Source: Streptomyces albus subsp. chlorinus
GTDB taxonomy: Bacteria; Actinomycetota; Actinomycetes; Streptomycetales; Streptomycetaceae
Assembly (NCBI RefSeq): GCF_013302895.1
Contig: NZ_VJOK01000001.1
Coordinates: 3,468,393 to 3,532,392, forward strand
Direction: 5' to 3'
DNA: 64,000 nt
The translations under genes and the position numbers were made by a program. Shown in pieces: positions 8,333 to 18,029 of this stretch. The notes below the pieces were generated by a model. It was not told where the DNA came from, did no database searches, and saw only the letters and a list, made by a program, of their open reading frames with translations. Numbering within the stretch: position 1 is the first letter of the stretch; each line of letters starts with the position of its first letter.

Positions 8333-10963
8333 ATGGGTGGTGACGGACAGCGGGGCGAGCAGGGCCCCGAGGAGGAGCCGCGCCAGGAGCACGGGGAACA
8401 CCTTCCCGCCTCCGCCGGGCAGGTTCCCCCGCAGGGCCCCTTGGACCCGCAGGACCCTTCGAACGCGCAGGACCCCTCGGAAAAGATCCCCGAACAGCGT
8501 CGGCGCAGGGACGTCCAGAGGAAACACGGTCGGGACGGACGGCACGGCACGCCTCCCGAAGAGACCGCGGCCGAGCAGGGCTCGGCCGGACCGCTCCGGG
8601 GTGAGGCTGACCGGGGTGAGGCGGGACAGGGTGGCGTCGGCCGGGGTGAGGAGGTCGGCCACGGTGGGCCGGGCCCGTGCGAGTCGAGCCCGCGCCGTCA
8701 CGGGCCAGGTGGGCAGGGCCCGGACGGTTCCGAGAGCCAGACCGCTGCGGCAAGCGGGTCGGCGGAAGGCGGGCCCGCCACCGGCGGGCCGGGAGAGGGT
8801 GAGCCTCCGGCCGACGGGACGGCAGAGGGTCGTCCGAGCAGTGCACGAATGCGGGGTGACGGGCACGGGAGCCCGGAACCAGGGCAGACGCAGGTGGGCA
8901 AGTGCGTCGGTCCGCACGCGGGCCCGCACGCAGGTCCGCATGCAGGTCCGCATGCAGGTACGCACGCTCGGCGTGACGACGCCGGGGAGCGGAAGGAGGA
9001 CGCCGGTCCGCACAGCGCCCGTGCCACGCTCCGGCCGTCGGGTGGCCGGCACCGCGCCGAGGGCGAGCGCCGCGCCGAGGACGAGCACGGGGATGGTGGC
9101 GGGGACGGGGATGGTGGCGGGGACGGGGATGGTGGCGGGGACAGGAACGGGAATCAGTGGGGGCCGGGTCGGCGGGCCGGGCGGCGGCACCGTGCCGAGG
9201 GCGAGCACGGGCCGGGTGGCCGGCGCCCGGGGGGCCGGCGGCGGTCCGGGGCCGGTGAGCCGGGAGCGTCGGGGGCCGCCGACACGGAGTTGGTCGCACG
9301 GATGCGGGAGGGGGACGACGGGGCGTACGAGGAGCTGTACCGGCGGCACGCCGAGCCGGTGCGCCGTTACGCGCGTACGTGCTGCCGGGACGCGGACACG
9401 GCGGAGGACCTGACGGGAGAGGTCTTCGCGCGCACCCTCCAGGCGGTGCGGGGCGGCAAGGGGCCGCAGGTGGCGGTGCGCGCCTATCTGCTGGCCTCGG
9501 TACGGCACGTGGCGGCGGCCTGGGCGCGGACGCGGCGACGGGAACGGCTGGTGGACGACTTCGCCGTCTTCGTCCAGTCGGCGGCGGCCGCCTCGGCGGC
9601 GCGTGACGTGGACACCCTGGATCTGGGCGCCGAGGTTCGGGCGATGCTGAAGGCCGAACGCACACTGGTGGTACGCGCGTTCAAGAGCCTGTCCGAGTAC
9701 GACCGGATGCTGCTGTGGCACACGGCGGTCGAGGGCAGCAAGCCGCAGGAGGTGGCGTTGCTCCTGGGCACCTCGCGTGGCGCGGCGGCCACGGCGGCGC
9801 ACCGGGCACGGGAGCACCTCAAGCAGGCGTACCTCCAGGCGCACGTCAGCACGGCGCTGACGGCGGAGGGGGAGTGTGCGCGGTTCGCGGACCGGCTGGG
9901 CGCCTACGCGCGGGGCGGGTTGCGGATGCGCGCCGAGCGCGGGGTGGCGCGGCACCTGGAGGAGTGTTCCGCGTGCAGCGAGGCCGTCTCGGAGGTCAAG
10001 GACCTGAACGAGCACATCAGGCTGCTGGTGCCGGTGGCGATCATCGGGTGGTTCGGTACGGCGGGTGGCGCGAAGGCGTTCGCCGCGCTCATCGGTGGCG
10101 GCGGTGCGGCCGCGGCGGCCGGTGGGGCGGGTGCCGCCACCGGTGGAGCGGGCGCGGGGGCCGCCTCCGAGGGGCTCGGCACACCCGCGAAGGTCGGTAT
10201 CGGGCTCGGTGTGGCGGCGGCGGCCGGTGCTGTGCTCGCGTACGCGCTGACGGGGGGCGACGACGCGCCCCCCGAGAAGCCGCAGGCGCGGCCGTCGGCT
10301 CCCCCCGCCCCTCCCGGCAAGCCGCGCGATCCGAAGCCGGCGCCACGGCCCGGGCCCGTCCGTGAGAGGCCGCCCGCGCCGACGAAGGCCCGGCCGGAGG
10401 CACCGCCCCGGCGCGAGTCGGCGTCACCGCCCCGGCGCGAGTCGGCGTCACCGCCCGAGGCCGAACCGCCGAAGCCCGTACCGGGACCGCCCGACGAGCC
10501 CGTGCGGCGCCCCGCGCCCCCGGTGTCGGCTCCTCCGCCCGCACCGCCCCACAGGCCCCGTCCCACACCGCCGCCCCTTCCCCCGGCCGACGGGCACTTC
10601 GTGCGGGTGGCGGAGGACGAAGTGGTGCTCAGCTCCACCAACGATGGCCACACGGTGCGGCTGGTGGTGAAACGTCATCCCACCTCGGTACCGGGCCCCT
10701 CCGGACCAAGTCGCTCCGGATCGGGCCCCTCGGGAGCGGGCTCCTCCGGATCGGGCGGGCCGGGTTCGGACGCGTCCGGGGCGGGGCTTTCGGCGACGAG
10801 TTGGGCGCACAGTTTGTCGAGGCGTGCGATCGCCTCGTCGACGGTGAGCGGCGCGGCACCCGGATCGCGGGGCACCGGTCCGGCGGCGGAAGCGGACGCG
10901 CCGACGGGAGCGGGGGCCTCGGCACGGGCGGGAGCGGGAGCAGGCGCGTCGGCGGAACCGTGA
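8333..10963 (+). CDS. Membrane-linked ECF sigma factor with zinc finger
   Basis: An 876-residue protein built around an ECF sigma factor. Residues 1-314 are disordered, Gly/Glu/Pro-rich and contain tandem repeats. Sigma region 2 begins near 315 (ELVARMREGDDGAYEELYRR, then DTAEDLTGEVFARTL), and a region 4-like helix-turn-helix lies near 465-510. A zf-HC2 motif HLEECSAC (HxxxCxxC) near 540, typical of anti-sigma factors, is followed by a Gly/Ala-rich hydrophobic segment and a Pro-rich exposed tail. Fusions of an ECF sigma to its own zinc-finger/membrane extension are known in actinobacteria, and release may need proteolysis. The last 289 bases overlap the convergent AfsR-like gene. Start: ATG with GGAAG eight bases upstream; a shorter N-terminus is possible. 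Confidence 0.8.
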   Translation: MGGDGQRGEQGPEEEPRQEHGEHLPASAGQVPPQGPLDPQDPSNAQDPSEKIPEQRRRRDVQRKHGRDGRHGTPPEETAAEQGSAGPLRGEADRGEAGQGGVGRGEEVGHGGPGPCESSPRRHGPGGQGPDGSESQTAAASGSAEGGPATGGPGEGEPPADGTAEGRPSSARMRGDGHGSPEPGQTQVGKCVGPHAGPHAGPHAGPHAGTHARRDDAGERKEDAGPHSARATLRPSGGRHRAEGERRAEDEHGDGGGDGDGGGDGDGGGDRNGNQWGPGRRAGRRHRAEGEHGPGGRRPGGRRRSGAGEPGASGAADTELVARMREGDDGAYEELYRRHAEPVRRYARTCCRDADTAEDLTGEVFARTLQAVRGGKGPQVAVRAYLLASVRHVAAAWARTRRRERLVDDFAVFVQSAAAASAARDVDTLDLGAEVRAMLKAERTLVVRAFKSLSEYDRMLLWHTAVEGSKPQEVALLLGTSRGAAATAAHRAREHLKQAYLQAHVSTALTAEGECARFADRLGAYARGGLRMRAERGVARHLEECSACSEAVSEVKDLNEHIRLLVPVAIIGWFGTAGGAKAFAALIGGGGAAAAAGGAGAATGGAGAGAASEGLGTPAKVGIGLGVAAAAGAVLAYALTGGDDAPPEKPQARPSAPPAPPGKPRDPKPAPRPGPVRERPPAPTKARPEAPPRRESASPPRRESASPPEAEPPKPVPGPPDEPVRRPAPPVSAPPPAPPHRPRPTPPPLPPADGHFVRVAEDEVVLSSTNDGHTVRLVVKRHPTSVPGPSGPSRSGSGPSGAGSSGSGGPGSDASGAGLSATSWAHSLSRRAIASSTVSGAAPGSRGTGPAAEADAPTGAGASARAGAGAGASAEP
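8909..8968 (+). repeat. 12-bp tandem repeat, five copies, in sigma gene
   Basis: Five copies of GGTCCGCACGCA-like 12-mers encode a Gly-Pro-His-Ala repeat in the N-terminal extension of the sigma factor. Whole-codon units keep the frame open. Confidence 0.85.
9089..9142 (+). repeat. 18-bp tandem repeat, three copies, in sigma gene
   Basis: Three perfect copies of GGGGATGGTGGCGGGGAC encode a Gly/Asp-rich repeat in the same disordered extension. Confidence 0.9.
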
Positions 10964-13900
10964 TCGGGAGCGGGACCGGGAACGGAACCGTGATCGGGAG
11001 CGGGAACGGGACCGGAACCGTGATCGGGAGCGGGAACGGGACCGGGAACGGCATCAGTTGGGGGAGCGGAGTCGGCAGCCTCGGTGGCCGTCAACTGGTC
11101 CGGGGCCGAGCCCTGGGCCGAGTCCGCGGCCGGGTCCGGGTCCGGGGCGCCGGACGCGTAGGCGCGGATGGTGCCGTCGAGCCGTAGTTCGGGGACGCTC
11201 GCGGGCAGGTCGCCGCGCAGTACGTGGGCCGCGTCGGCGAACCGGACGGCGAGCGCGTGGTGGCCGGCCAGGTGCAGGACGTAGCCGGCGGTGAGCAGGG
11301 CCTGGCTGGTGAGGTGCTCCGGGATGGCTGATTCCAGCGCGGTCAGCAGGGCGGCGTGAATCTTGCGCAGGGCTTCGGGGAGGTGTGCCGCGCCCTCGCC
11401 GGCCGTGATGCGGGCGTCCAGGACGCGCAGCATGACCTCGAACATGGCGGGCGGGGTGCCGACGGAGGAGGACTTCCTGGCCTCCTGGTAGAGCTGCCGG
11501 GCCCGCGCGGGCTCGTCCGCTTCGGCGGCGGCCACCGCGCGGACGTACAGGGAGAGGGCCTGGGCGTCGCGGACGCCGACGCGTTCGGCGTCCGCGATGG
11601 CGCGCGCGGCGAGCCGCTCGGCCTGTTCCGTGTCGCCACGGCGGAACCAGATGTCCGCGATGCGGGCGAGCAGCACCGGCATCTCGGTGAGGGCACCGAG
11701 CTGCTGGGCGTGGCGCAGGGCGGTCTCGCACTCGGCGCGTGCGTCGTCGTAGCGGCCTTCCTGGAGGGCGACCTCCGCGCGGAGTCCGCACATCTGGCCC
11801 AGCAGCCAGCGGTCGCCGGTGCTCTCGGCCAGGGCACTGATCTCGGGGAGGTCCTCCTTGGTGTGGTGCAGACCGCCGGGCGCGTCCATGCGGACATGCG
11901 TTCTGAACAGCAGGGCGAGAGCCAGTTCCCAGGGTTCGCTGTAGCGGCGGCAGTTGGCGACGGACGTCTCCATCAGGACGGCGACGCCCTTGCTGCCCTC
12001 GACGAGGTAGGCGGCGAACGGCCAGAGCATGCCGGGGAAGCGCGCCGCGGCCGGGCCGGGTTCGCGGAAGGTCTCGATCAGTTCCCGCGCGACGGCCCGG
12101 TGGTGGGGGTCGGTGAGCAGTTGCTGGGTGTGGTGTTCGGCGAGGAGGAAGTACCACAGGAGCTGGAATTCGCGGTAGAGCAACTCCTCTTCCGCGTCGC
12201 GCTCGGCACGTGTGGCGGGGAGCAGCGAGAGAGCGGCCTGGACCCAGCGTGCTCCCTCGTCACGGTAGTTGCGCAGCCACCAGAACCACCCGGCGGCACG
12301 GACCAGCGCCACGACCGTCTCCCGGTCCCGGTCGAGGAGCGCGCGGTAGAGGGCGGCGCGGATGTTGTCCAGGTCGGCTTCGATACGGGGCAGCCAGGAC
12401 AGCTGCTCGGCGGAGCGCAGGCGGGGTTCGGCCGCGGTGGCGAAGCGGAGGATCTGCGCGGTGTGCCGGGCCTCGGCCGCCTCCCGGTCGTCCTCGTGTT
12501 CGGCCGCGCGTTCGCGTGCGTAGTCGTGGATCGTCTCCAGCATGCGGTAGCGCACGCCGGTGCCGGTGAGCGCCGGGGGCTGGTCGGCGACGAGGATGGA
12601 CTTGTCCACGAGGGCGGAGAGCAGGTCGAGCACGTCGTCGGGGCGGATGGGCTCTTCAGGGCGGGTGCGGCCGGTGGGGTGGGTGGGTTCGGCGGGGCGC
12701 GGGTGTTCACCGGGACAGCGGGCGGCGATGGGACCGCGGGCGGTGTTGGGGCCGCCGTTGGTATCGGGGCCGACTACGGCATCGGGGCCGCCTGCGGTAT
12801 CGGGGTCGGTGTCGGGCGGCTCGTCCGCGCATACGTGTTCGGCGGCGGACAGAGTGCAGCCGCCCGCGAATACGGACAGGCGGCGTACGACGGTCCGTTC
12901 GCGTTCGTCCAGCAGATCCCAGGACCAGTCGACGACGGCCCGCAAGGTCTGCTGGCGGGGCAGTACGGTGCGGCTGCCGCTGGTCAGCAGCCGGAAGCGG
13001 TCGTCCAGCCGGTCCGCGATCTGGCGCGGGGTGAGCGACCGCAGCCGGGCGGCCGCCAGTTCGATCGCGAGGGGGAGTCCGTCGAGGCGGCGGCAGATCT
13101 CGGCCACGGCCTCCGGGTCCTCGCTGGTATGGAACCCGGGGCGCGCGGCGGCGGCACGGTCGGCGAAGAGGCGGAGCGCGGGCGCGGGCGGCAACGGCTC
13201 GACCGAGCGCACGGTCTCACCCGGCACACCGAGGGGCTCCCGGCTGGTGGCCAGCACCGTGAGACCGGGGCAGTGCGCCAGCAGGGTCTCAGCGAGGGTG
13301 GCCGCCGCGTGGATGAGGTGCTCGCAGTTGTCCAGGATCAGCAGCGGACTGCGGTGCTCCAAGTGCTCGATGAGCAGCGCGGTGGCATCCTGCTCGCTGT
13401 TCAACGAGCGGGCCGCCTCGGTGGCGGCCGTCGTCAGGGCGGTGACCCGGCGGCCCAGCGCGCTGAGGACCACGCCCGGTACGGCCGCCGGGTGGTCGAG
13501 GGAGGCCAGTTCCACCAGCCAGGTGCCGTCGGGGTACGCCGCAGGGTCGGCCGTCGCCACAGTGGCGGCCACCTGTTCAGCGAGCCGCGTTTTCCCGGAG
13601 CCACCGGGTCCGGTCAGCGTGACGAGACGGGCGGTGGCGAGGTCGTCGGTGATGGTGGCGATGTCCGTCTCGCGTCCGACGAAGCTGGTCAGACGGGCGC
13701 GGAGATTGCCGGGCGGGGACGGCGGTGGCGCGGGCGCGGCCCCCGGGGACGCGAACGTGGGGCCGGGGTAACCCGCGCCGATGTCCTCGGGCTGGGCGTT
13801 GTTGCCCGTGGTCGGAAGGCCGGAGCCGAGGGGTCCGGTACCGACGGGACCGGTATGGAGGGGCCGGGTACCGACGGGCCGGGTACCGACTGCCGAGCGG

Positions 13901-14994
13901 CCGGCGGCGGGCGAGTCAGCCGTAGCGGCGCCACCGGCGGAAGGACCGGTCGCGGAAAGGCCGGGCGTCGCAGGGTCGGCCTCAGAGGGATCAGCTGCGG
14001 AGGGATCAGCCGCGGAAGGAGCAGGGTCCGAAGCGTCGGGGAGCGAGGGATCCGGGACCGAGGGATCCGGGACCGAAGGATCGGGATCGGTGGGCGACGG
14101 ATCGGACGGCGCGTCTCCGAGCGGCGGTGTGCCAGGAGCCGGGGGCCGGTTCGCCTCCGGAGGTACCACGGCGCCGGCGCGTCTCTCCCGGGTTCCCGCT
14201 CCCTGGGGCGGGCCGTTGCGCGCGGGGTGGCCCGGCGCGTCGTGGGCGACGCTCGCCGCGAGCAGTTCCGCGTGCAGGGCCCGTAGTTCGGCGCCGGGGT
14301 CGGCCCCGAGGCGGGAGGCGATGCCCTTGCGTACGGACTCGTAGACCGCCAGCGCCTCCGCCGTACGGCCGCTTTCGTGCAGGGCGCGTAGGTAGAGGGC
14401 CTGCAACGGCTCGTCGAGCGGGTTCTCGGGGGCGAGCTGGCGCAGTTCCGGCAGCGTCCGCTCGGCGCGGCCGAGGGCGAGGTCGGCCGTCAGACGGCGG
14501 TGGAGCGCCGCATGGCGCAGGGCCTCCGCGCGGGCAGCGGCCCGCGCCCGGTCGGGCAGGTCGGCGAGTGCGGGGCCGCGCCACAGCGCGAGGCCCTCGC
14601 GGAGCACGGTGGCGGCTCGTTCCGCGTCGCCCGCTTCCAGCGCGTGCTCTCCCTCGGCGGCCAGGCGTTCGAAGCGGAGCAGATCCACCTCGTCGCGCTC
14701 CGGATCGACGCGCAGCCGGTAGCCGCCGTGCAGCGACTCCACGGCGTCCTTGCCCAGGGCCCGGCGCAGTCGGCCCACCAACGCCTGCAGCGCCGCCGGG
14801 GCGTTCTCCGGCATGGCGTCCGGCTCGGTGTCCGCCCACACTTCGCTGATGAGCGTCTGCGGGGAGACGGGTGCACGGCCGGGGGCTCGCAACGCGAGCG
14901 CGGCGAGCAGCGCGCGCAGCCGCTGCCCGCCCAGCGGTACCGGCCGTCCGGCCTCGTCGCGGGCCTCGCTCGCCCCCAGGATCAGATAGCGCAC
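10675..14994 (-). CDS. AfsR/SARP-family large regulator (BTAD, NB-ARC, TPR)
   Basis: A 1439-residue regulator. An OmpR-type winged helix occupies about 1-95, a bacterial transcriptional activation domain about 100-245, and a Pro/Asp/Ser-rich linker with repeated D-P-S units about 255-435. An NB-ARC STAND ATPase follows, with Walker A GPGGSGKT near 458 and Walker B LLILDNCEHL near 553. TPR-like helices fill about 900-1290 before a disordered tail. AfsR-type proteins bind direct heptamer repeats at pathway promoters and activate antibiotic genes when ATP-bound. GTG 14994 is preceded by GGGGAG nine bases away. Its 3' end overlaps the convergent sigma gene by 289 bases. Target genes unknown. Confidence 0.9.
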   Translation of the reverse strand: MRYLILGASEARDEAGRPVPLGGQRLRALLAALALRAPGRAPVSPQTLISEVWADTEPDAMPENAPAALQALVGRLRRALGKDAVESLHGGYRLRVDPERDEVDLLRFERLAAEGEHALEAGDAERAATVLREGLALWRGPALADLPDRARAAARAEALRHAALHRRLTADLALGRAERTLPELRQLAPENPLDEPLQALYLRALHESGRTAEALAVYESVRKGIASRLGADPGAELRALHAELLAASVAHDAPGHPARNGPPQGAGTRERRAGAVVPPEANRPPAPGTPPLGDAPSDPSPTDPDPSVPDPSVPDPSLPDASDPAPSAADPSAADPSEADPATPGLSATGPSAGGAATADSPAAGRSAVGTRPVGTRPLHTGPVGTGPLGSGLPTTGNNAQPEDIGAGYPGPTFASPGAAPAPPPSPPGNLRARLTSFVGRETDIATITDDLATARLVTLTGPGGSGKTRLAEQVAATVATADPAAYPDGTWLVELASLDHPAAVPGVVLSALGRRVTALTTAATEAARSLNSEQDATALLIEHLEHRSPLLILDNCEHLIHAAATLAETLLAHCPGLTVLATSREPLGVPGETVRSVEPLPPAPALRLFADRAAAARPGFHTSEDPEAVAEICRRLDGLPLAIELAAARLRSLTPRQIADRLDDRFRLLTSGSRTVLPRQQTLRAVVDWSWDLLDERERTVVRRLSVFAGGCTLSAAEHVCADEPPDTDPDTAGGPDAVVGPDTNGGPNTARGPIAARCPGEHPRPAEPTHPTGRTRPEEPIRPDDVLDLLSALVDKSILVADQPPALTGTGVRYRMLETIHDYARERAAEHEDDREAAEARHTAQILRFATAAEPRLRSAEQLSWLPRIEADLDNIRAALYRALLDRDRETVVALVRAAGWFWWLRNYRDEGARWVQAALSLLPATRAERDAEEELLYREFQLLWYFLLAEHHTQQLLTDPHHRAVARELIETFREPGPAAARFPGMLWPFAAYLVEGSKGVAVLMETSVANCRRYSEPWELALALLFRTHVRMDAPGGLHHTKEDLPEISALAESTGDRWLLGQMCGLRAEVALQEGRYDDARAECETALRHAQQLGALTEMPVLLARIADIWFRRGDTEQAERLAARAIADAERVGVRDAQALSLYVRAVAAAEADEPARARQLYQEARKSSSVGTPPAMFEVMLRVLDARITAGEGAAHLPEALRKIHAALLTALESAIPEHLTSQALLTAGYVLHLAGHHALAVRFADAAHVLRGDLPASVPELRLDGTIRAYASGAPDPDPAADSAQGSAPDQLTATEAADSAPPTDAVPGPVPAPDHGSGPVPAPDHGSVPGPAPDHGSADAPAPAPARAEAPAPVGASASAAGPVPRDPGAAPLTVDEAIARLDKLCAQLVAESPAPDASEPGPPDPEEPAPEGPDPERLGPEGPGTEVG

Positions 14995-15220
14995 CCGTCC
15001 ATTCTCCCCGGAGCCCCTGACAGACCCCCGAGCTTTTTCGAACGGACCGCCCCGCACACGCCCCACGGCCGACCGGACCGACGCTCCGTACCGACCGGTC
15101 GGTTTCCAGTCTTCGGTGCCACCCGGTGCCGGCCATCAGCCCACCGACCCCGGAGTCGGCCGGTCGGTCACCAGCCAACCGACCGGCAACCGGCCAACCA
15201 GCTACCAACCGACCCTCACC

Positions 15221-15325
15221 GGCTGAACCGTCACCACCCGGGCCGTCACCACTCGGGCCGTCACCACTCGGGCCGTCACCGGCCAGACCGTCGCCAACCG
15301 GACCATCACCGGCCGGACCATCACC
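15221..15325 (-). repeat. 15-bp tandem repeat between two genes
   Basis: Seven 15-bp units of the type ACTCGGGCCGTCACC, two identical and the rest degenerate, running into the stop codon of the asparagine-synthase-like gene. The flanking 14995-15220 contains no gene and would carry the AfsR-like promoter; CCGACCGG/CCGGTCGG motifs recur there. Confidence 0.8.
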
Positions 15326-18029
15326 GGCCGGCCGGCGGCAAACTCCTCTCGTAGCGGGCGTCCAGGGCGACCCCGGCCGACGCCGCCCGGTGGCGGGACG
15401 CCGCCGCCCCGGTCCAGCAGGTGCCGCGTCGGGCCAGCAGGCGGCTGAGCCACAGTTCCATCGAGACGAGGTCCGCGATCCCTTCCACGGGCAGGGGTTC
15501 GCCCCGGGCCACGCGTTGGACGGCCTGGCGTACGACGCGGGCCTCGACCAGTCCGGCCTCCGCGAGCAGAGGTGCCTGGAAGAGCTGGAGGAGCTGGTCG
15601 GCGGCGAGTCGTATCCCCGCGCGGAGGGCGGCGTGGTGGGCGGCCTGGGTGGGGGCGCCCCAGCCGGGCGGGAGGTCGTGGACGCCCGCCCCGGCGAGCG
15701 CGGCGCGCAGTATGGACGCGCGCGCCCCTGGGCGTACGCGGAGCGCTTCGGGCAGCTCCCGGGCGGCGCGGACGACCTGGTTGTCGAAGTAGGGGGCGTG
15801 CAGCCGCTGATTGCGGATCTCCACGGCCTGTTCGAAGACCCGGTAGTCGGCCGCGCACCGGGCGAGGGCGGCGCGGGCCCGCCGCTCGCCGGGCCGTTCG
15901 ACCGAGGGACGCGACCGGGCGGCGGCCTCCAGCCGCAGCGACACCTCCGCCAGCGCCTCCCCCGTCAGCCAGCGTGCCGCCGGGCCGGGGCGGCACCAGG
16001 TGAGCGCGGCCACAGAGGCGTCCGCCGCACTCTCCCCGCCCTCCGGGTACGGCGCGAAGGCCGCGGCGGTGAACGCGCTGTCCCGCATCAGCGCGGCCGT
16101 CTCCTCGACACCGTCCCGGTACGGCGTTCGCGCCAGCCTGCGTGCCGCACGGTAGACGGTGACGGGTACCAGCAGCGAGCGTCCCGCCAACTGGCCCTCG
16201 CCGCGCTGCCCCTCGGCACGGGCGAGTGCGGCGACGGGACGGACGAGGTGGCGGCGGCGCCGGTCGAGCAACAGGTCGGCCAGCCGGGCGGGGTGCGCGT
16301 CGAGGACCTGGCGGGCGCCGGTTCCCACGAAATGGTCGGCGCTGCCCGCCGAGAGGCGGTACCGGTGACGTTCGGCGGTGACCAGGGAGGGCCCCGGCTC
16401 GTCGGTGAGGGGCCCGCCGGCCAGATCGGCGTAAGGGAGCGTGCTCTCGTCGCCGGTGACGACGACGTGCCGCAGCCGCGGATCGGCGGCCATGGCGTGC
16501 GCCCGCTCCAGTTCGGCCGTGTGGTCCGTGGCGCGGTCGGCGGTACCGGCGCGGTCGGTGCGGTCGGCGTGGCCGCCGGAGCCACCGGGACCTCCGGGTC
16601 CGCTGGAGCCGCCAGAGCCTCCGTTCCCGCCGGAACCGTGCCGTCCGCCGAGGGTCAGGTCGTTGAAGGTGACGGCGAGCAGCCGCTCGCCCGCGCTCGC
16701 CGCGCCCGAGCCGAAGACGGTACCGGGCGTACCGGGCAGCCCGGCGGCCAGCAGCGCGAGGGTCCCCGAGGCGGGACCGCCGGACAGGTCGGCGCCCACG
16801 CCGGGCGCCGGTCCGCCGCGGGCGCGCTGCCGGTCGGCGGGTCCCATACCGGGGACGGGGCCGGGATCGCGTACGTCGTGGTCGTGTCCGGCCGCGTGCC
16901 GGGGCGCGGTGAGCCGGGCGCGTACGGCCTCCACGAGCGCGTCCCGCACGCCCGCGACCGCCTCCTCCGGGTCGGCGGGCGGGGCGCCGACGACGAGTGA
17001 CGCGGACGACTCGTACCCGGCGATCTCCCGGCTGCCCCCGTCCCGCACGATCAGCGCGTGGCCCGGCGGCACGCGGCTGACGCCCCGGTAGGGGGTGCCG
17101 TCGCCCAGGGCTTCGGGCGCGTCGGGGCAGGCGAGCAGGGCGGCCAGGTGCCCGAAGTCGAGTTCGGCACCGATGAGGTCGGCCAGCGGCAGGGCGGCCG
17201 TCGCGTACGCGGTGCCGCCCGCCCAGGGGGCATGGAAGACGGGCCGGACCCCGGCCAGGTCGGCGGTGACGGTGAGACGGCGGCCCACACAGGCGACGGC
17301 GGTGTAGCTGCCGGGCCACGCGGTCAGGTGGCGAAACGCTCCTCCGCGTGCGGCGATCAGCCCGAGCCGCAGCTCCTCGTCACTGGCGCCGCAACAGCCG
17401 AGTACCGCCAGCCGGTGACCCGGCTGGCCCTCGACCACGCGGATCTCGTCGGGACGCCAGTCCCCGACCGCCCACAGCGGGTCGGGATCCCCCCACAGCA
17501 CCTGCGCGCCGATGGGCTGGAGCACCCCGTCCACCCCGCCGCTCCCGTCGGGGACGTGAGCGGTGTGGGGGGCGTGGCCGTGGGGACCGAGAGAGTCATC
17601 AAGGTCGTACGAGGTGGAAGAGGTGTACGAGGTGGAAGATGTGTACGCCGTGGAGGAGGCGGACGCCGTGGAGGAGGCGGACGACGGGGAGGAGGCGGAC
17701 GACGGGGAGGAGGCGGACGACGGGGACGGGCCGTTCGCGCCGTACGAACCGTATGAGCCGTACGAGTCCCCTGGGGCGTAAGCGGCACCGCCGTATGGAT
17801 CGTAGGAGCCGTAAGGATCGTGGGAGCTGCCGCCATAGGGACCGGGGCCGCGGCCGTCGTAAGAGGGGCGCGGGTACGCGCCGTTGCCGTCATGGATGCC
17901 GTCGCCGTACGCACCGGGGCTTCCCGTCGGACGGGCGGAGGAGCGTGCGCCGCCGCGGGCGGCGCGGGCGGAGCCGCGCCGGCCGCCGGGCCCGGCCGCG
18001 GCACTGCACCACCCCACCAACCAACGCAT
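15321..18029 (-). CDS. Asparagine-synthase-like protein with degenerate PP-loop
   Basis: A 902-residue protein resembling the asparagine synthase-related/macrolactam cyclase group. After an N-terminal RWLVGW motif come about 130 residues of Gly/Tyr/Ser repeats (SYGSYGSYG, SSASSPSSASS). A degenerate glutaminase-like domain follows at about 160-330, without the catalytic N-terminal Cys. A synthetase-like domain begins near 410. Its pyrophosphate loop reads LSGGPASGTL where active enzymes have SGGxDSS, so the key Asp is Ala, and a Gly/Ser/Asp-rich insert follows. ATP-dependent amide formation is therefore doubtful; a scaffold or regulatory role is possible. Related proteins act as lasso-peptide cyclases, but no precursor, RRE or leader peptidase gene is adjacent. 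AGGCAGG precedes the ATG. Confidence 0.65.
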   Translation of the reverse strand: MRWLVGWCSAAAGPGGRRGSARAARGGARSSARPTGSPGAYGDGIHDGNGAYPRPSYDGRGPGPYGGSSHDPYGSYDPYGGAAYAPGDSYGSYGSYGANGPSPSSASSPSSASSPSSASSTASASSTAYTSSTSYTSSTSYDLDDSLGPHGHAPHTAHVPDGSGGVDGVLQPIGAQVLWGDPDPLWAVGDWRPDEIRVVEGQPGHRLAVLGCCGASDEELRLGLIAARGGAFRHLTAWPGSYTAVACVGRRLTVTADLAGVRPVFHAPWAGGTAYATAALPLADLIGAELDFGHLAALLACPDAPEALGDGTPYRGVSRVPPGHALIVRDGGSREIAGYESSASLVVGAPPADPEEAVAGVRDALVEAVRARLTAPRHAAGHDHDVRDPGPVPGMGPADRQRARGGPAPGVGADLSGGPASGTLALLAAGLPGTPGTVFGSGAASAGERLLAVTFNDLTLGGRHGSGGNGGSGGSSGPGGPGGSGGHADRTDRAGTADRATDHTAELERAHAMAADPRLRHVVVTGDESTLPYADLAGGPLTDEPGPSLVTAERHRYRLSAGSADHFVGTGARQVLDAHPARLADLLLDRRRRHLVRPVAALARAEGQRGEGQLAGRSLLVPVTVYRAARRLARTPYRDGVEETAALMRDSAFTAAAFAPYPEGGESAADASVAALTWCRPGPAARWLTGEALAEVSLRLEAAARSRPSVERPGERRARAALARCAADYRVFEQAVEIRNQRLHAPYFDNQVVRAARELPEALRVRPGARASILRAALAGAGVHDLPPGWGAPTQAAHHAALRAGIRLAADQLLQLFQAPLLAEAGLVEARVVRQAVQRVARGEPLPVEGIADLVSMELWLSRLLARRGTCWTGAAASRHRAASAGVALDARYERSLPPAGR

